From the NCBI GenBank assembly GCA_910587825.1, contig CAJUNJ010000003.1, forward strand, positions 1 through 64,000: a DNA stretch of 64,000 nucleotides, written 5' to 3'. Made by a program: the position numbers and the translations under genes. The notes below the pieces were generated by a model that saw nothing but the letters and a program-made list of their open reading frames with translations, was not told where the DNA came from and searched no databases. The stretch is from an uncultured Christensenellaceae bacterium. Its GTDB lineage: Bacteria; Bacillota; Clostridia; Christensenellales; Borkfalkiaceae. Shown here one piece after another: positions 34,095 through 42,185 of the stretch (position 1 is the first letter of the stretch; each line of letters opens with the position of its first letter).

Positions 34095-34682
34095 TCAGAA
34101 TGTGTATTTTCCGTTTGAAGCTACCTTTGTAATATTTACGGCGTTTCCGCCGTACTTTTCCGCAAGTATTTTGCAGAACAGGTCGGGGCGCAAATTGTTT
34201 TCTCCGCAACCGAGCGTGAAGTTAAGACCGCCGTTATTAAATTCAAGCGAGTATATTCTCGGCCGTATGTCTACCCGTCTTCCTCGCATATCGGTGACGG
34301 TAATTTCTTTCTGCGCAAGGTATTCTTCCGCGTCAAACTTTGCAATACCTTCGGCGAAGTAGCCGCAGCTTTCAACCGTAAAGGCATAGTTGGGGTTAAA
34401 GTCGAAAATTCTGTAAGCCGTACACTTTATTCCCGCAGGAGAACAGGCATTGAACTTTTCTGCAAAATTTACGTCCGCACAATCGGCGGAACCGAACTCT
34501 GCCGTCGACTTTATTCCCAGCCCCAACGGGTTATTCAAATAAATTTTGGGGTGGGGGTGAAAGCCTTCGCTTGCGTTGACTTGTATGCCCGCCCGCCGCA
34601 AAGTGCGGGTTATATGCCTCAACAGGTCAAGGTGCGACAGATACTCCGCGCCGTCGGTTTTGGTGTATTTAAATGCAATCAT
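34095..34682 (-). CDS. DUF2344 / TIGR03936 family protein
   Basis: The 195-residue protein starts with a ferredoxin-like segment (KYTKTDGAEYLSHLDLLRHI), then RTLRRAGIQVNASEGFHPHP, the hallmark of the DUF2344 family that accompanies a radical SAM partner. In many Clostridia the two domains are one protein. Function is unknown; conservation next to rng and ribosomal genes suggests RNA modification. The start overlaps the radical SAM gene by four bases. Confidence 0.88.
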   Translation of the reverse strand: MIAFKYTKTDGAEYLSHLDLLRHITRTLRRAGIQVNASEGFHPHPKIYLNNPLGLGIKSTAEFGSADCADVNFAEKFNACSPAGIKCTAYRIFDFNPNYAFTVESCGYFAEGIAKFDAEEYLAQKEITVTDMRGRRVDIRPRIYSLEFNNGGLNFTLGCGENNLRPDLFCKILAEKYGGNAVNITKVASNGKYTF

Positions 34683-36433
34683 AACTTTTCACCTGCGCCC
34701 GCGGCGGGGCATTTGTCTTGCAGTCCGCAACCCTTGCAGGAAGACATACAGCTTCCCGTGACTTTGCCCGCATAGGCTTTGCGCCGTTCGGACAGAAAAA
34801 ATTTTTTGGTGACGCCTATATCTATGTAGTCCCAGGGCAAAACTTCGTCTTCGCCGAACGCGCGTGTGTATTCGTCGGGGGATATGCCCGCGTCGTCAAA
34901 GGCTTTAAGCCAGCCGTCTTTGTTTAAATCCTTCGTCCAGCCGTCGAAAATACAGCCGTTTTCATAGGCGAGTTTTATTACTTTTGCAAGCCGTCTGTCG
35001 CCGCGCGCAAGCACGGCTTCTAACCTTGCTGTAAATCCGTCGCTCCAACTAAGCGTAATTCCCGTTCCCCGCAGGCTGTCTATTACGACCTGCTGTTTGG
35101 CTTTCGCCTCCTCCGCAGTCACCTGCTTTTCCCACTGGAACGGGGTAAAGGGTTTGGGAATAAATGTTGAAAGGGATACCGAAATTCTCAGCGGTTTAGT
35201 GCGTTTTTTTTGTCTGTAACGCTCTTTTATGTGCGCACATATTTCGGCAATGCCCCGCAAATCTTCGTCCGTCTCGGTCGGCAGACCCAACATAAAATAC
35301 AACTTAACCGCGCTGTATCCCGCGTCGAACGCGCTTTCGGCGGCGTTTAATATCTCTTCTTCGGTTATGTCCTTGTTGATTACGTCGCGCAGCCGCTGGC
35401 TTCCCGCTTCGGGTGCGAAGGTAAGCGAAGTCTTGCGCGCGTCCTGCGCGAAGTCGCCGTCGAAGCTGTCCGCCCTGAGCGAGGGGAGGGCAAGCGTAAC
35501 GTCCTTCGGCAGGTTGGTTTTAAGTTCTTTAATAAGTTCTCGCAAATGGGGATAGTCGCCCGTAGAAAGCGAATTCAGACTGACTTCTTCATAACCCGTG
35601 TTTGCTATAAGCGCGCAGGCCTGCCGCGTCAAAGTTTTTACGCTTCTTCGGCGTACGGGGCGGTATATAAACCCTGCCTGACAGAATCTGCAACCGCGGT
35701 AACAGCCGCGCATTACTTCTATAACCACTCTGTCGTGTACGCTTTCGCAGTTCGGTACCGCTATGCGTTCGGGAAAAACCGCACCGTCAAGGTCGGCAAT
35801 TACCGCCCGCTTTACTTTATTGCCGAGCGCGGGCACATACACGCCGTCTATTCTTGTTATTTCCTTAAAAAATTCTTCCGTCGCTCCGCCGTGTTTCAAA
35901 TACGCTTGGGCAACGTCGGCGTCCGCGCTTTCGCCGTCGCCTATGAATATTATATCGGCGAAGTCGGCAAGCGGCTCGGGATTGACTGTACAGGGGCCGC
36001 CCAAAGCAATAAGCGGGTAGTTCCCGCCCGCACGCTCTCTGCGGGTCAACGGTATCCCAGCAAGGTCAAGCATATACAGAACATTGGTGTAGGACAGTTC
36101 GAACTGCATTGAAAAGCCAAGCATATCAAATTCATTTAACGGCTTTTTAAGTTCCGAAGAATAGAGCGGTACGCCAAGTTTCTTTATGCCCCGACCGAAG
36201 TCCCTGTACGGCGCAAAGCAGTAGTCTGCGCAATAGCCCCTTTTAAGAAAACTTTCGGCAACTATTTTTATTCCGAGATTGCTCATACCCACTTCGTACA
36301 GGTCGGGGAAGCAAATACAGAAATTAAACGCGCTTTCGCGCACGTCGGGCGCGCCGAACTCTCCGCCCGTATAGCGGGAAGGCTTTTCTACATCGAGCAA
36401 CAGCCCGCGTAATCCGTCAATGTTTATATTCAT
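34679..36433 (-). CDS. Radical SAM protein with B12-binding-like domain (TIGR03960 family)
   Basis: The ATG at 36433 (MNINIDGLRG) is preferred over the more upstream Met at 36469, which lies in the promoter. The N-terminal 200 residues have the B12-binding-like fold (CFPDLYEVGMSNLGIKI). VMRGCYRGCRFCQAGF gives the Cx3Cx2C cluster motif for the 4Fe-4S/SAM site. A C-terminal cysteine group (SCMSSCKGCGLQDKC) may hold a second cluster. Length is 584 residues. The substrate is not known, but its fixed company (DUF2344, rng, rplU) implies a translation-related modification. A promoter with TATAAT seven bases before the ATG and no ribosome binding site suggests a leaderless mRNA. Confidence 0.9.
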   Translation of the reverse strand: MNINIDGLRGLLLDVEKPSRYTGGEFGAPDVRESAFNFCICFPDLYEVGMSNLGIKIVAESFLKRGYCADYCFAPYRDFGRGIKKLGVPLYSSELKKPLNEFDMLGFSMQFELSYTNVLYMLDLAGIPLTRRERAGGNYPLIALGGPCTVNPEPLADFADIIFIGDGESADADVAQAYLKHGGATEEFFKEITRIDGVYVPALGNKVKRAVIADLDGAVFPERIAVPNCESVHDRVVIEVMRGCYRGCRFCQAGFIYRPVRRRSVKTLTRQACALIANTGYEEVSLNSLSTGDYPHLRELIKELKTNLPKDVTLALPSLRADSFDGDFAQDARKTSLTFAPEAGSQRLRDVINKDITEEEILNAAESAFDAGYSAVKLYFMLGLPTETDEDLRGIAEICAHIKERYRQKKRTKPLRISVSLSTFIPKPFTPFQWEKQVTAEEAKAKQQVVIDSLRGTGITLSWSDGFTARLEAVLARGDRRLAKVIKLAYENGCIFDGWTKDLNKDGWLKAFDDAGISPDEYTRAFGEDEVLPWDYIDIGVTKKFFLSERRKAYAGKVTGSCMSSCKGCGLQDKCPAAGAGEKL

Positions 36434-36440
36434 AACCACA

Positions 36441-36469
36441 ATTATATAATACCGACGAAATTTAATCAA
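36441..36469 (-). promoter_or_regulatory. Promoter of the radical SAM-DUF2344-rng unit
   Basis: On the minus strand TTGATT (36469-36464) and TATAAT (36446-36441), 17-base spacer; seven bases separate the -10 box from the ATG. Confidence 0.75.
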
Positions 36470-36498
36470 TAAAAAATAAGTATAAACGTAAGGTTTAA

Positions 36499-36527
36499 TT
36501 GACTTTGAAAGGGTTTATATTTATAAT
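36499..36527 (+). promoter_or_regulatory. Promoter of the SecB-like gene
   Basis: TTGACT (36499-36504) and TATAAT (36522-36527), 17-base spacer. The leader of about 17 bases holds an AGGAG site, unlike the divergent gene. Confidence 0.8.
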
Positions 36528-36550
36528 AGAACCATATAGGAGTACAATTT

Positions 36551-36982
36551 ATGAAAATCGATTTTAAAGGCGTAACCGCGGAAGAACTTTCTTTCAAGCT
36601 TAACCGCGTAAGAATCAATCCCGGCGACAAGCTGGATATCAGACCCCAGTTTTCCCGTCAGGTAAGAAAGGTTACGGGCAACGACAAATTAAACTTTATC
36701 GCGCTTTCGATAAAGATTGAATCTACCGAAGCCGAACCCAAACCCTTCGATATAAACGCGACTATCGTCGGCACGTTCGAAGTGGAACTCAGCAATCCCA
36801 ACGAAGAGCGCAACTTCGTCATAGAAGGCACAAAGCTTATCTATCCTTATCTGCGGTCGGCGGTTACAAACCTCACGGCAAACGCATATATCGCGCCTTT
36901 GAATCTGCCCGTCATAAGCGGACCCATCTTCCCCGAGGACAGGGACGTTTACGCATTCTCGGTAGACAGCAACCTGAACTGA
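36551..36982 (+). CDS. SecB-like protein-export chaperone (DUF1149-like)
   Basis: The 143-residue protein is a beta-sheet domain followed by a helix with IYPYLRSAVTNLTANAYIAPLNLPVISG. This matches the SecB C-terminal pattern of [LI]-[FY]-PY-x-R, a helix, and then a P-x-[LN]-L-P segment. Classical SecB keeps exported proteins unfolded for SecA and is common in Proteobacteria; Firmicutes have distant relatives, some in toxin-antitoxin-chaperone sets. No toxin-antitoxin pair is adjacent. Identity as SecB fold is moderately likely; the role is inference. It has a strong AGGAG site and its own promoter and ends at a strong hairpin. Confidence 0.65.
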   Translation: MKIDFKGVTAEELSFKLNRVRINPGDKLDIRPQFSRQVRKVTGNDKLNFIALSIKIESTEAEPKPFDINATIVGTFEVELSNPNEERNFVIEGTKLIYPYLRSAVTNLTANAYIAPLNLPVISGPIFPEDRDVYAFSVDSNLN

Positions 36983-36996
36983 ATTCAAATTTATTT

Positions 36997-37024
36997 CCGC
37001 CGTCGCGCTTTGTGCCGACGGCGG
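36997..37024 (+). terminator. Hairpin after the SecB-like gene
   Basis: CCGCCGTCG and CGACGGCGG pair around CGCTTTGTGC; TATTCGTATG follows, without a clear U-tract. Confidence 0.6.
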
Positions 37025-37042
37025 TATTCGTATGCGCTCCGC

Positions 37043-37071
37043 TTGACATAATTATTTTATGGGCGTATAAT
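37043..37071 (+). promoter_or_regulatory. Consensus promoter placing the RNA start next to the ATG at 37081
   Basis: TTGACA (37043-37048) and TATAAT (37066-37071), 17-base spacer. Nine bases separate the -10 box from the ATG, with no ribosome binding site. Confidence 0.85.
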
Positions 37072-37080
37072 TTAACCGAT

Positions 37081-38403
37081 ATGAGAAAGAGAAAATTTAT
37101 TTGCGCATTGCTTGTCCTGTCTTTTATGCCGTTTGCGCTGTCCGCGTGCAATAACGGCGGAGATGAGGATAAGTTCATATTTTCCGAAATAACCGAAAAC
37201 GGGCAGGTAACGGGTTATGCGGTGGACGGCTTTAAAGGCGACGGGGCGGCAGACGCCGTTATCCCTGCGGAGCATAACGGAAAACCCGTCACAGCGATAA
37301 AGAAAAACGCATTCAGGGGTACGTCGATAGAGAGCGTTACTTTTCCCGAAAGCATAACTTACGTTGGCGTTAACGCGTTCGGCAGATGCGAAAAACTTTC
37401 AAGAGTGGACGTTGCCGACGCGGACTTGTGGTGCGGAATAACATTTGGCAACGTTGCGGCTAATCCGCTTTACTTTGCAACAAAGTTTTATTCTGGCGGC
37501 AAGGAAATTACTTCCGTTAAAATTCCCGATACCGTATCCAAGGTCGGAGACTTTGCTTTTTACGGATACGAAAAACTCGAAAGCGTCGAAATAGGCTCCG
37601 GCGTGACGCTGATAGGCGAAAGCGCGTTTGACGGCTGTGCTTCGCTGAAAAGCGTTACGGGCGGAGAAAATGCTGTTTCCGTAGGAGAGCTTGCGTTTTC
37701 GGGATGCGTAAATCTGCAAACGGCGGATATAGGCAACAAGGTCGAAAGCATAGGGGATTACGCGTTCAACGGCTGTTCTTCGCTTAAACGGGCGGTTATA
37801 CCTTCAAGCGTCAAAAGCATAGGCGAATGCGCTTTTACCGACTGCTCTTCGCTTGAAAGTCTGACGTTGAACGAAGGACTTGAAAGCATAGGAGATTGCG
37901 CTTTCGGCGGATGCACAAGTCTTACCCGCTTTGATATGCCTTCCACCGTAAATGAAATCGGCTGGGGAATGCTTATGTTCGGCGGAGGCGGCGCGGGCTT
38001 CGGCGGTGAGAAAGACCCGTCCAACAATATAAGCGAAGTTACCATTTCCGACGGTATCACGCTTATACCCGACTATGCGTTTAACAGCTGCAACATTACT
38101 GCGCTTACGATAGGTTCTTCGGTTGAAGAGATAGGCTATTCGGCGTTTTACGGCTGTTCTGTTCTTAAAGACGTCATTATGCCCGTAAGCGTGAAGAAAG
38201 TGACAAGCTATGCCTTTTACAAATGCTCTTCGCTTGAAAAAGTTTTCTATTGCGGAAATGAAGAAGAGTGGGGCAATATAAAGATAGGCAGGAACGGCAA
38301 CGATATTTCGTCTGCGGAAATATATTTTTATTCGGAAGCAGAACCGCAAGCCGAAGGAAGTTTCTGGCGTTACGTCGGCGGTAAACCCGAAATTTGGCAA
38401 TGA
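37081..38403 (+). CDS. BspA-like leucine-rich repeat lipoprotein
   Basis: The start at 37081 (MRKRKFICALLV) gives 440 residues; the open frame continues upstream, but across the promoter. A lipobox LSAC ends the signal peptide. The body is about twelve BspA-type repeats (IGESAFDGCASLKSV, IGDYAFNGCSSLKRA), interrupted by a Gly-rich segment (MLMFGGGGAGFGGEK) near residue 300. It is a smaller version of the lipoprotein at 30595 and shares its lack of a ribosome binding site. Surface location is nearly certain; adhesion is inferred from the family. Confidence 0.87.
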   Translation: MRKRKFICALLVLSFMPFALSACNNGGDEDKFIFSEITENGQVTGYAVDGFKGDGAADAVIPAEHNGKPVTAIKKNAFRGTSIESVTFPESITYVGVNAFGRCEKLSRVDVADADLWCGITFGNVAANPLYFATKFYSGGKEITSVKIPDTVSKVGDFAFYGYEKLESVEIGSGVTLIGESAFDGCASLKSVTGGENAVSVGELAFSGCVNLQTADIGNKVESIGDYAFNGCSSLKRAVIPSSVKSIGECAFTDCSSLESLTLNEGLESIGDCAFGGCTSLTRFDMPSTVNEIGWGMLMFGGGGAGFGGEKDPSNNISEVTISDGITLIPDYAFNSCNITALTIGSSVEEIGYSAFYGCSVLKDVIMPVSVKKVTSYAFYKCSSLEKVFYCGNEEEWGNIKIGRNGNDISSAEIYFYSEAEPQAEGSFWRYVGGKPEIWQ

Positions 38404-38439
38404 CGGCTAAAAAAATTATCCGAAAATTTATAAAAACGA

Positions 38440-38468
38440 TTGACACGATATTATTTATGTGTTAAACT
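38440..38468 (+). promoter_or_regulatory. Promoter of rpmG-secE-nusG
   Basis: TTGACA (38440-38445) and TAAACT (38463-38468), 17-base spacer. Confidence 0.7.
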
Positions 38469-38471
38469 TCC

Positions 38472-38503
38472 ATTACACCCGAATTTGGGGGTGTAATTTT
38501 TTT
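38472..38503 (+). terminator. Terminator-like hairpin at the very 5' end of the rpmG transcript
   Basis: ATTACACCC (38472-38480) pairs perfectly with GGGTGTAAT (38489-38497), followed by TTTTTT. The stem begins at about the predicted transcription start (near 38475), so it is either the terminator of the upstream lipoprotein gene lying across the promoter, or a leader attenuator for rpmG. Confidence 0.7.
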
Positions 38504-38520
38504 GTACGGAGTTTTCCAAA

Positions 38521-38682
38521 ATGAAAGCATCAACAAGGGCTAAAATAACCTTCGAATGTACCGAATGCAAGCGCAGAAATTACGACAGCTACAAGAATAA
38601 GCGTAACGACCCCGACAGGCTTACCATTTCCAAATACTGCCCGTTCTGCAAAAAACATACCGAACACAAAGAAACGAAATAA
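38521..38682 (+). CDS. rpmG: Ribosomal protein bL33
   Basis: This 53-residue gene was found by reading the gap before secE. It encodes MKASTRAKITFECTECKRR and ends CPFCKKHTEHKETK. Two CxxC pairs mark the zinc-binding form of L33, which contacts the E site of the large subunit. In Firmicutes rpmG commonly stands directly before secE and nusG, as here. TACGGAG lies seven bases or so upstream of the ATG. Confidence 0.95.
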   Translation: MKASTRAKITFECTECKRRNYDSYKNKRNDPDRLTISKYCPFCKKHTEHKETK

Positions 38683-38717
38683 GTTTTATTTCCGCATTAG
38701 TGCGTTAAGGAGTTATT

Positions 38718-38960
38718 ATGGCGCAGAAGAACGATAATAAAGTCAAAAAGCCCAACATTTTCGTAAGAATGGGCAGAAAGCTGAAAGAGACCTTTTCGGA
38801 ACTGAAAAGAGTTACCTGGCCTACCTTCCCCAAGGTGGTCAAGGCAACCTGCGTGGTTTTGGTTGTGGTAATTTCCTTTACGGTCGTTATCACCGCAATC
38901 AATTACGGCTTGCAGGAGCTTTTAAAGGTTATCACAAGCATAAACGGACTCGGAGAATAA
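38718..38960 (+). CDS. secE: Preprotein translocase subunit SecE
   Basis: This 80-residue protein has a hydrophilic start, the amphipathic helix motif FSELKRVTWPTFPKV of SecE and one membrane helix (about 46-72). It stabilises SecY in the translocon. It lies between rpmG and nusG in the standard order, with an AAGGAG site. Confidence 0.95.
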   Translation: MAQKNDNKVKKPNIFVRMGRKLKETFSELKRVTWPTFPKVVKATCVVLVVVISFTVVITAINYGLQELLKVITSINGLGE

Positions 38961-38962
38961 AA

Positions 38963-39496
38963 ATGGTTGACGTAACTACTACGCCGTGCTGGTATATTCT
39001 TCACACATACGCCGGTTACGAGTCTATGGTGAAGGACAACCTTGAACGGCTTATAGAAAACAACAATCTGCAAGCTATGATTTTCGACGTCAAGATACCT
39101 ATGGAGCAGACCATCGAAGAAAAGAACGGCAAGCGCAAGGTGGTGGAACGTAAGCTTCTGCCCTGCTACGTCTTTATAAAGATGATATACTCTAACCAGC
39201 TTTGGTATTGGATAACCAATACGAGAGGGGTGACGGGCTTCGTAGGCCCGCAAGGCAGACCCATTCCTTTGAAGGAAGCCGAAATTCGCAAGATGCGCCT
39301 TGAAGAGAGAGTGGTAGAGGGCGAGTTTGCCGTAGGCGATAAGGTGGCGGTAGAGTCGGGACCTTTGGAAGGCTTCGAAGGAATTATTACCGAGCTTAAC
39401 GATATTTCGCAGAAAGCCAAGATAAACATACAGATGTTCGGCAGAAATACAGACGTAGAAGTAGAGTATATACAGGTAAGAAAAGTTCAGGACTGA
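38963..39496 (+). CDS. nusG: Transcription termination/antitermination factor NusG
   Basis: The 177-residue protein has the NGN domain (WYILHTYAGYESMVKDNL, FVGPQGRPIPL) and the C-terminal KOW domain (VAVESGPLEGFEGIITEL). It binds RNA polymerase and links transcription with translation or Rho. It starts two bases after the secE stop. Confidence 0.96.
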   Translation: MVDVTTTPCWYILHTYAGYESMVKDNLERLIENNNLQAMIFDVKIPMEQTIEEKNGKRKVVERKLLPCYVFIKMIYSNQLWYWITNTRGVTGFVGPQGRPIPLKEAEIRKMRLEERVVEGEFAVGDKVAVESGPLEGFEGIITELNDISQKAKINIQMFGRNTDVEVEYIQVRKVQD

Positions 39497-39700
39497 TTGC
39501 CACGTATTGCTCTGACAAACGGCGACTCTTTTAAATGACGTAATTTTTATATCGCAGAACAGAAATAAAAATTCGTAAAAATAAGATATTTTTCGGCGAA
39601 AGCCGCAAATATACACAGTCGCGCACGGCGCGACGCTTGTGGGAGAATATATTAAATCTTTTATGGTATATTCGTTTTAACCACACGGAGGAATAATTTT
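39497..39700 (+). other. Leader region before rplK, no gene seen
   Basis: These 204 bases contain no plausible gene. A GNRA-capped hairpin (CGGC-GAAA-GCCG, 39594-39605) and a run of A/T-rich sequence are visible. No convincing promoter was found. An L1- or L11-binding leader is possible but cannot be shown. Confidence 0.4.
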
Positions 39701-40126
39701 ATGGCAAAAAAGATTACCGCTGTAGTTAAATTACAGCTTCCTGCCGGTAAAGCAACCCCCGCACCCCCCGTAGGTTCTACGCTGGGTCCCCACGGTATCA
39801 ATATACCCGGGTTTACCAAGGAATTCAACGCAAAGACTTCAAGTCAGGCGGGACTTATCATTCCCTGCGTCGTAACCATTTATCAGGACAGAAGCTTTAC
39901 TTTCGTCCTTAAAACACCCCCTACGCCCGTTCTTATAAAGAAAGCTTTGGGTTTGGAAACGGCAAGTGCGCGTCCCAACAAGGACAAGGTCGGCAAGCTT
40001 ACCAAAGCGCAGGTTGAAGAAATTGCAAAGACAAAGATGCCCGACCTTAACTGCTCCGATATAGAAGCCGCTAAGAGTATGGTAAAAGGAACCGCCCGTT
40101 CTATGGGCGTTACGGTGGAGGAATAA
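39701..40126 (+). CDS. rplK: Ribosomal protein uL11
   Basis: The 141-residue protein carries the proline-rich start (LQLPAGKATPAPPVGSTLGP) and the RNA-binding C-terminal half, with GTARSMGVTVEE at the end. It forms the stalk base with 23S rRNA and is needed for the stringent response through RelA. A CACGGAGG site precedes it; rplA follows after three bases. Confidence 0.97.
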   Translation: MAKKITAVVKLQLPAGKATPAPPVGSTLGPHGINIPGFTKEFNAKTSSQAGLIIPCVVTIYQDRSFTFVLKTPPTPVLIKKALGLETASARPNKDKVGKLTKAQVEEIAKTKMPDLNCSDIEAAKSMVKGTARSMGVTVEE

Positions 40127-40129
40127 ATT

Positions 40130-40819
40130 ATGAAACTTGCGAAGAAATACGCCGAAAGCATAAAGTCCTACGACCGTTCCAAATCCTACGACTTGACCGA
40201 AGCGGTAAAAATAGTTATAGACACGGCAAAAGCAAAGTTTGACGAAACTGTCGAACTTCACGTCCGTTTGGGCGTAGATCCCCGTCAGGCAGACCAGCAG
40301 GTACGCGGCGTTCTCGTCCTTCCCAACGGCACGGGTAAACAGAAGAAAGTCCTTGTAATTGCCAAGGGCGACAAAGCCGACGCGGCAACTGCGGCAGGCG
40401 CGGACTACGTAGGCGCGGAAGAAACAATTCAGAGAATACAGAAAGAAAACTGGTTCGATTTCGACGTTATGATTACCACGCCCGATATGATGGGTATCGT
40501 CGGTAGAATCGGACGTATCCTCGGACCCAAGGGCTTAATGCCCAACCCCAAGTCGGGTACCGTAACTATGGACGTTGCGAAAGCCGTTCAGGAAGTTAAG
40601 GCAGGTAAAGTTGAATACCGTCTTGACAAGACTGCTATAATTCATTGCCCCATAGGCAAAAAGTCGTTCGGAAGCGAAAAACTTACGGAAAACTTCAACG
40701 CCCTTATGGACGCAATAGTAAAGGCAAAGCCCGCAACTTCCAAGGGTCAGTATATCAAGAGCGTTACGCTTACGGCTACTATGGGCCCCGGCGTAAAAGT
40801 AACCTATAACAAGGGTTAA
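40130..40819 (+). CDS. rplA: Ribosomal protein uL1
   Basis: The 229-residue protein starts MKLAKKYAESIKSYDR, with VELHVRLGVDPRQADQQVRG, and holds GRIGRILGPKGLMPNPKSGT, the hallmark of L1. It forms the L1 stalk and in many bacteria represses its own operon. The next promoter begins within 20 bases of its stop. Confidence 0.97.
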   Translation: MKLAKKYAESIKSYDRSKSYDLTEAVKIVIDTAKAKFDETVELHVRLGVDPRQADQQVRGVLVLPNGTGKQKKVLVIAKGDKADAATAAGADYVGAEETIQRIQKENWFDFDVMITTPDMMGIVGRIGRILGPKGLMPNPKSGTVTMDVAKAVQEVKAGKVEYRLDKTAIIHCPIGKKSFGSEKLTENFNALMDAIVKAKPATSKGQYIKSVTLTATMGPGVKVTYNKG

Positions 40820-40837
40820 AAAACTTAATAAAATCGT

Positions 40838-40866
40838 TTGACATTTAAAGTCGGCGATTATATAAT
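40838..40866 (+). promoter_or_regulatory. Consensus promoter of rplJ-rplL
   Basis: TTGACA (40838-40843) and TATAAT (40861-40866), 17-base spacer. Confidence 0.9.
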
Positions 40867-40873
40867 ATTAACG

Positions 40874-41025
40874 TAAATAATTTGTTTGCCCAAGACGGCG
40901 GGTGCGTAAGCTCAATACCCCGCTCAGGTGACAGGAAAAAGCTTTATTTTATCACGCTGATTTTTTCCCTGCACCTTGCGGCGCAGGGAAATTTTATTTA
41001 TAGAACCCGCTTAAACTTATATGCG
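40874..41025 (+). ncRNA. L10 leader RNA
   Basis: The leader of about 170 bases holds GGCGGGTGCGTAAGCTC followed by ACCCCGC, then CAGGTGACAGG, and ends in a strong stem (CCCTGC with GCAGGG around ACCTTGCGGC) before AAATTTTATTT. Position, length and helix arrangement match the L10 leader of Firmicutes, where the L10-L12 complex binds and shuts down its own synthesis, with the last stem as a possible terminator. Confidence 0.8.
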
Positions 41026-41042
41026 GAATGGAGGTAAATAAT

Positions 41043-41564
41043 TTGTCAGCTAATTTTGAAGCTAAAAAAGTAGTAGTAGAAGAGATAACCGCCAAAATCA
41101 AACAGGCTAAATCGGTAATTCTCGTTGATTACAACAAGCTTACGGTTGCGGAAGTGTCTGAACTCAGAAATAAGTGCAGACAGGCTAAATGCGAATACAA
41201 GGTTTACAAAAACACCCTTGTAAGAAAAGCTTTCAACGATTTGGGATATAAAGATTTCGACGCAGACCTCAACGGTCCCACGGCTGTTGCTTTCGGCGTT
41301 GACGAAACTTCGGCGGCAAAGCTTATGACGGAAGCGGCTAAAACCTACGACGGCAAAATCGTTGTAAAGAGTGCGTTTGTCGACAACTCTTACGTGGACA
41401 AAGCCGGTGCAAAGGCGCTTGCTTCTATGCCTTCGAGGGAAGAACTCGTCGCAAAGATGCTCGGTTCTATTCAGGCTCCCGTCGCAAACTTCGCAGGCGT
41501 ACTCAACAATCTGCTGTCGGGTATCGTGCGTGTGCTTAACGGCATAGCGCAGAAGCAGTCGTAA
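41043..41564 (+). CDS. rplJ: Ribosomal protein uL10 (TTG start)
   Basis: The start is set at the TTG at 41043 because GGAGG (41030-41034) lies eight bases upstream and the product then begins MSANFEAKKVVVEEI, like other L10. The in-frame ATG at 41028 overlaps that site and has none of its own. The 173-residue protein has LVDYNKLTVAEVSELRNK and KNTLVRKAF. It anchors L7/L12 dimers on the stalk. Confidence 0.94.
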   Translation: MSANFEAKKVVVEEITAKIKQAKSVILVDYNKLTVAEVSELRNKCRQAKCEYKVYKNTLVRKAFNDLGYKDFDADLNGPTAVAFGVDETSAAKLMTEAAKTYDGKIVVKSAFVDNSYVDKAGAKALASMPSREELVAKMLGSIQAPVANFAGVLNNLLSGIVRVLNGIAQKQS

Positions 41565-41647
41565 ACCCAACAAACTTAAAACTCGGGGCGGGCGTTGCCC
41601 TTAAAGCGCAAAAAATAAAATTATAAATCATTTAGGAGAATAAAAAA

Positions 41648-42025
41648 ATGGCAGACGTAAAGAAATTTATCGAAGAAGTAAAATCTATGACCGTATTGGA
41701 ACTTAACGAACTTGTTAAGGCTCTCGAAGAAGAATTCGGCGTATCCGCGGCAGCTCCCGTAGCAGTTGCGGCAGCTCCTGCGGCAGGCGCGGCTCCCGCA
41801 GCGGCGGCAGAAGAAAAGACCGAATTTAACGTAGTCCTCAAAGACTGCGGCGCTAAGAAAATCGACGTAATCAAAGTCGTACGCGCATTCACCGGTCTCG
41901 GACTTGTAGAAGCTAAGGCGGCGGTTGAAAAGGGCGGCGTTCTCAAGGAAAACGTTGCTAAGGAAGAAGCTGAAAAGATCGTTGCAGATCTTAAAGCTGC
42001 CGGCGCAACCGCGGCTATGGAATAA
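41648..42025 (+). CDS. rplL: Ribosomal protein bL12 (L7/L12)
   Basis: The 125-residue stalk protein has the N-terminal dimer domain (VKKFIEEVKSMTVLELNELV), an Ala/Pro-rich hinge, and the C-terminal factor-binding domain (EFNVVLKDCGAKKIDVIKVV, GLVEAKAAVEKG). It recruits elongation factors. A TTAGGAG site lies upstream, and a terminator follows. Confidence 0.97.
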   Translation: MADVKKFIEEVKSMTVLELNELVKALEEEFGVSAAAPVAVAAAPAAGAAPAAAAEEKTEFNVVLKDCGAKKIDVIKVVRAFTGLGLVEAKAAVEKGGVLKENVAKEEAEKIVADLKAAGATAAME

Positions 42026-42045
42026 TTTTTCAATAAGCTGTTAAT

Positions 42046-42080
42046 AAACCCCTTACGGTCATTTGACCGTAAGGGGTTTT
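42046..42080 (+). terminator. Rho-independent terminator after rplL
   Basis: AAACCCCTTACGGTCA and TGACCGTAAGGGGTTT form a perfect stem, followed by TCACGTTTTTTT. Confidence 0.85.
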
Positions 42081-42185
42081 CACGTTTTTTTAACAAAGAA
42101 ATTACAAATATTTTACATTGTATTAAAGCTTTGTTAACAGTGAGATGTTATATTGGTAACGCAAACCTTAAAGGAGAAAATAAAT

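Noticed and set aside
36983..37080. Upstream extension of the lipoprotein at 37081 to the ATG at 37012
   Set aside because: It would run through a consensus promoter and spoil the signal peptide and lipobox spacing.
41028..41042. ATG at 41028 as the start of rplJ
   Set aside because: It overlaps the GGAGG site that serves the TTG at 41043, and L10 proteins begin at the TTG-encoded Met.
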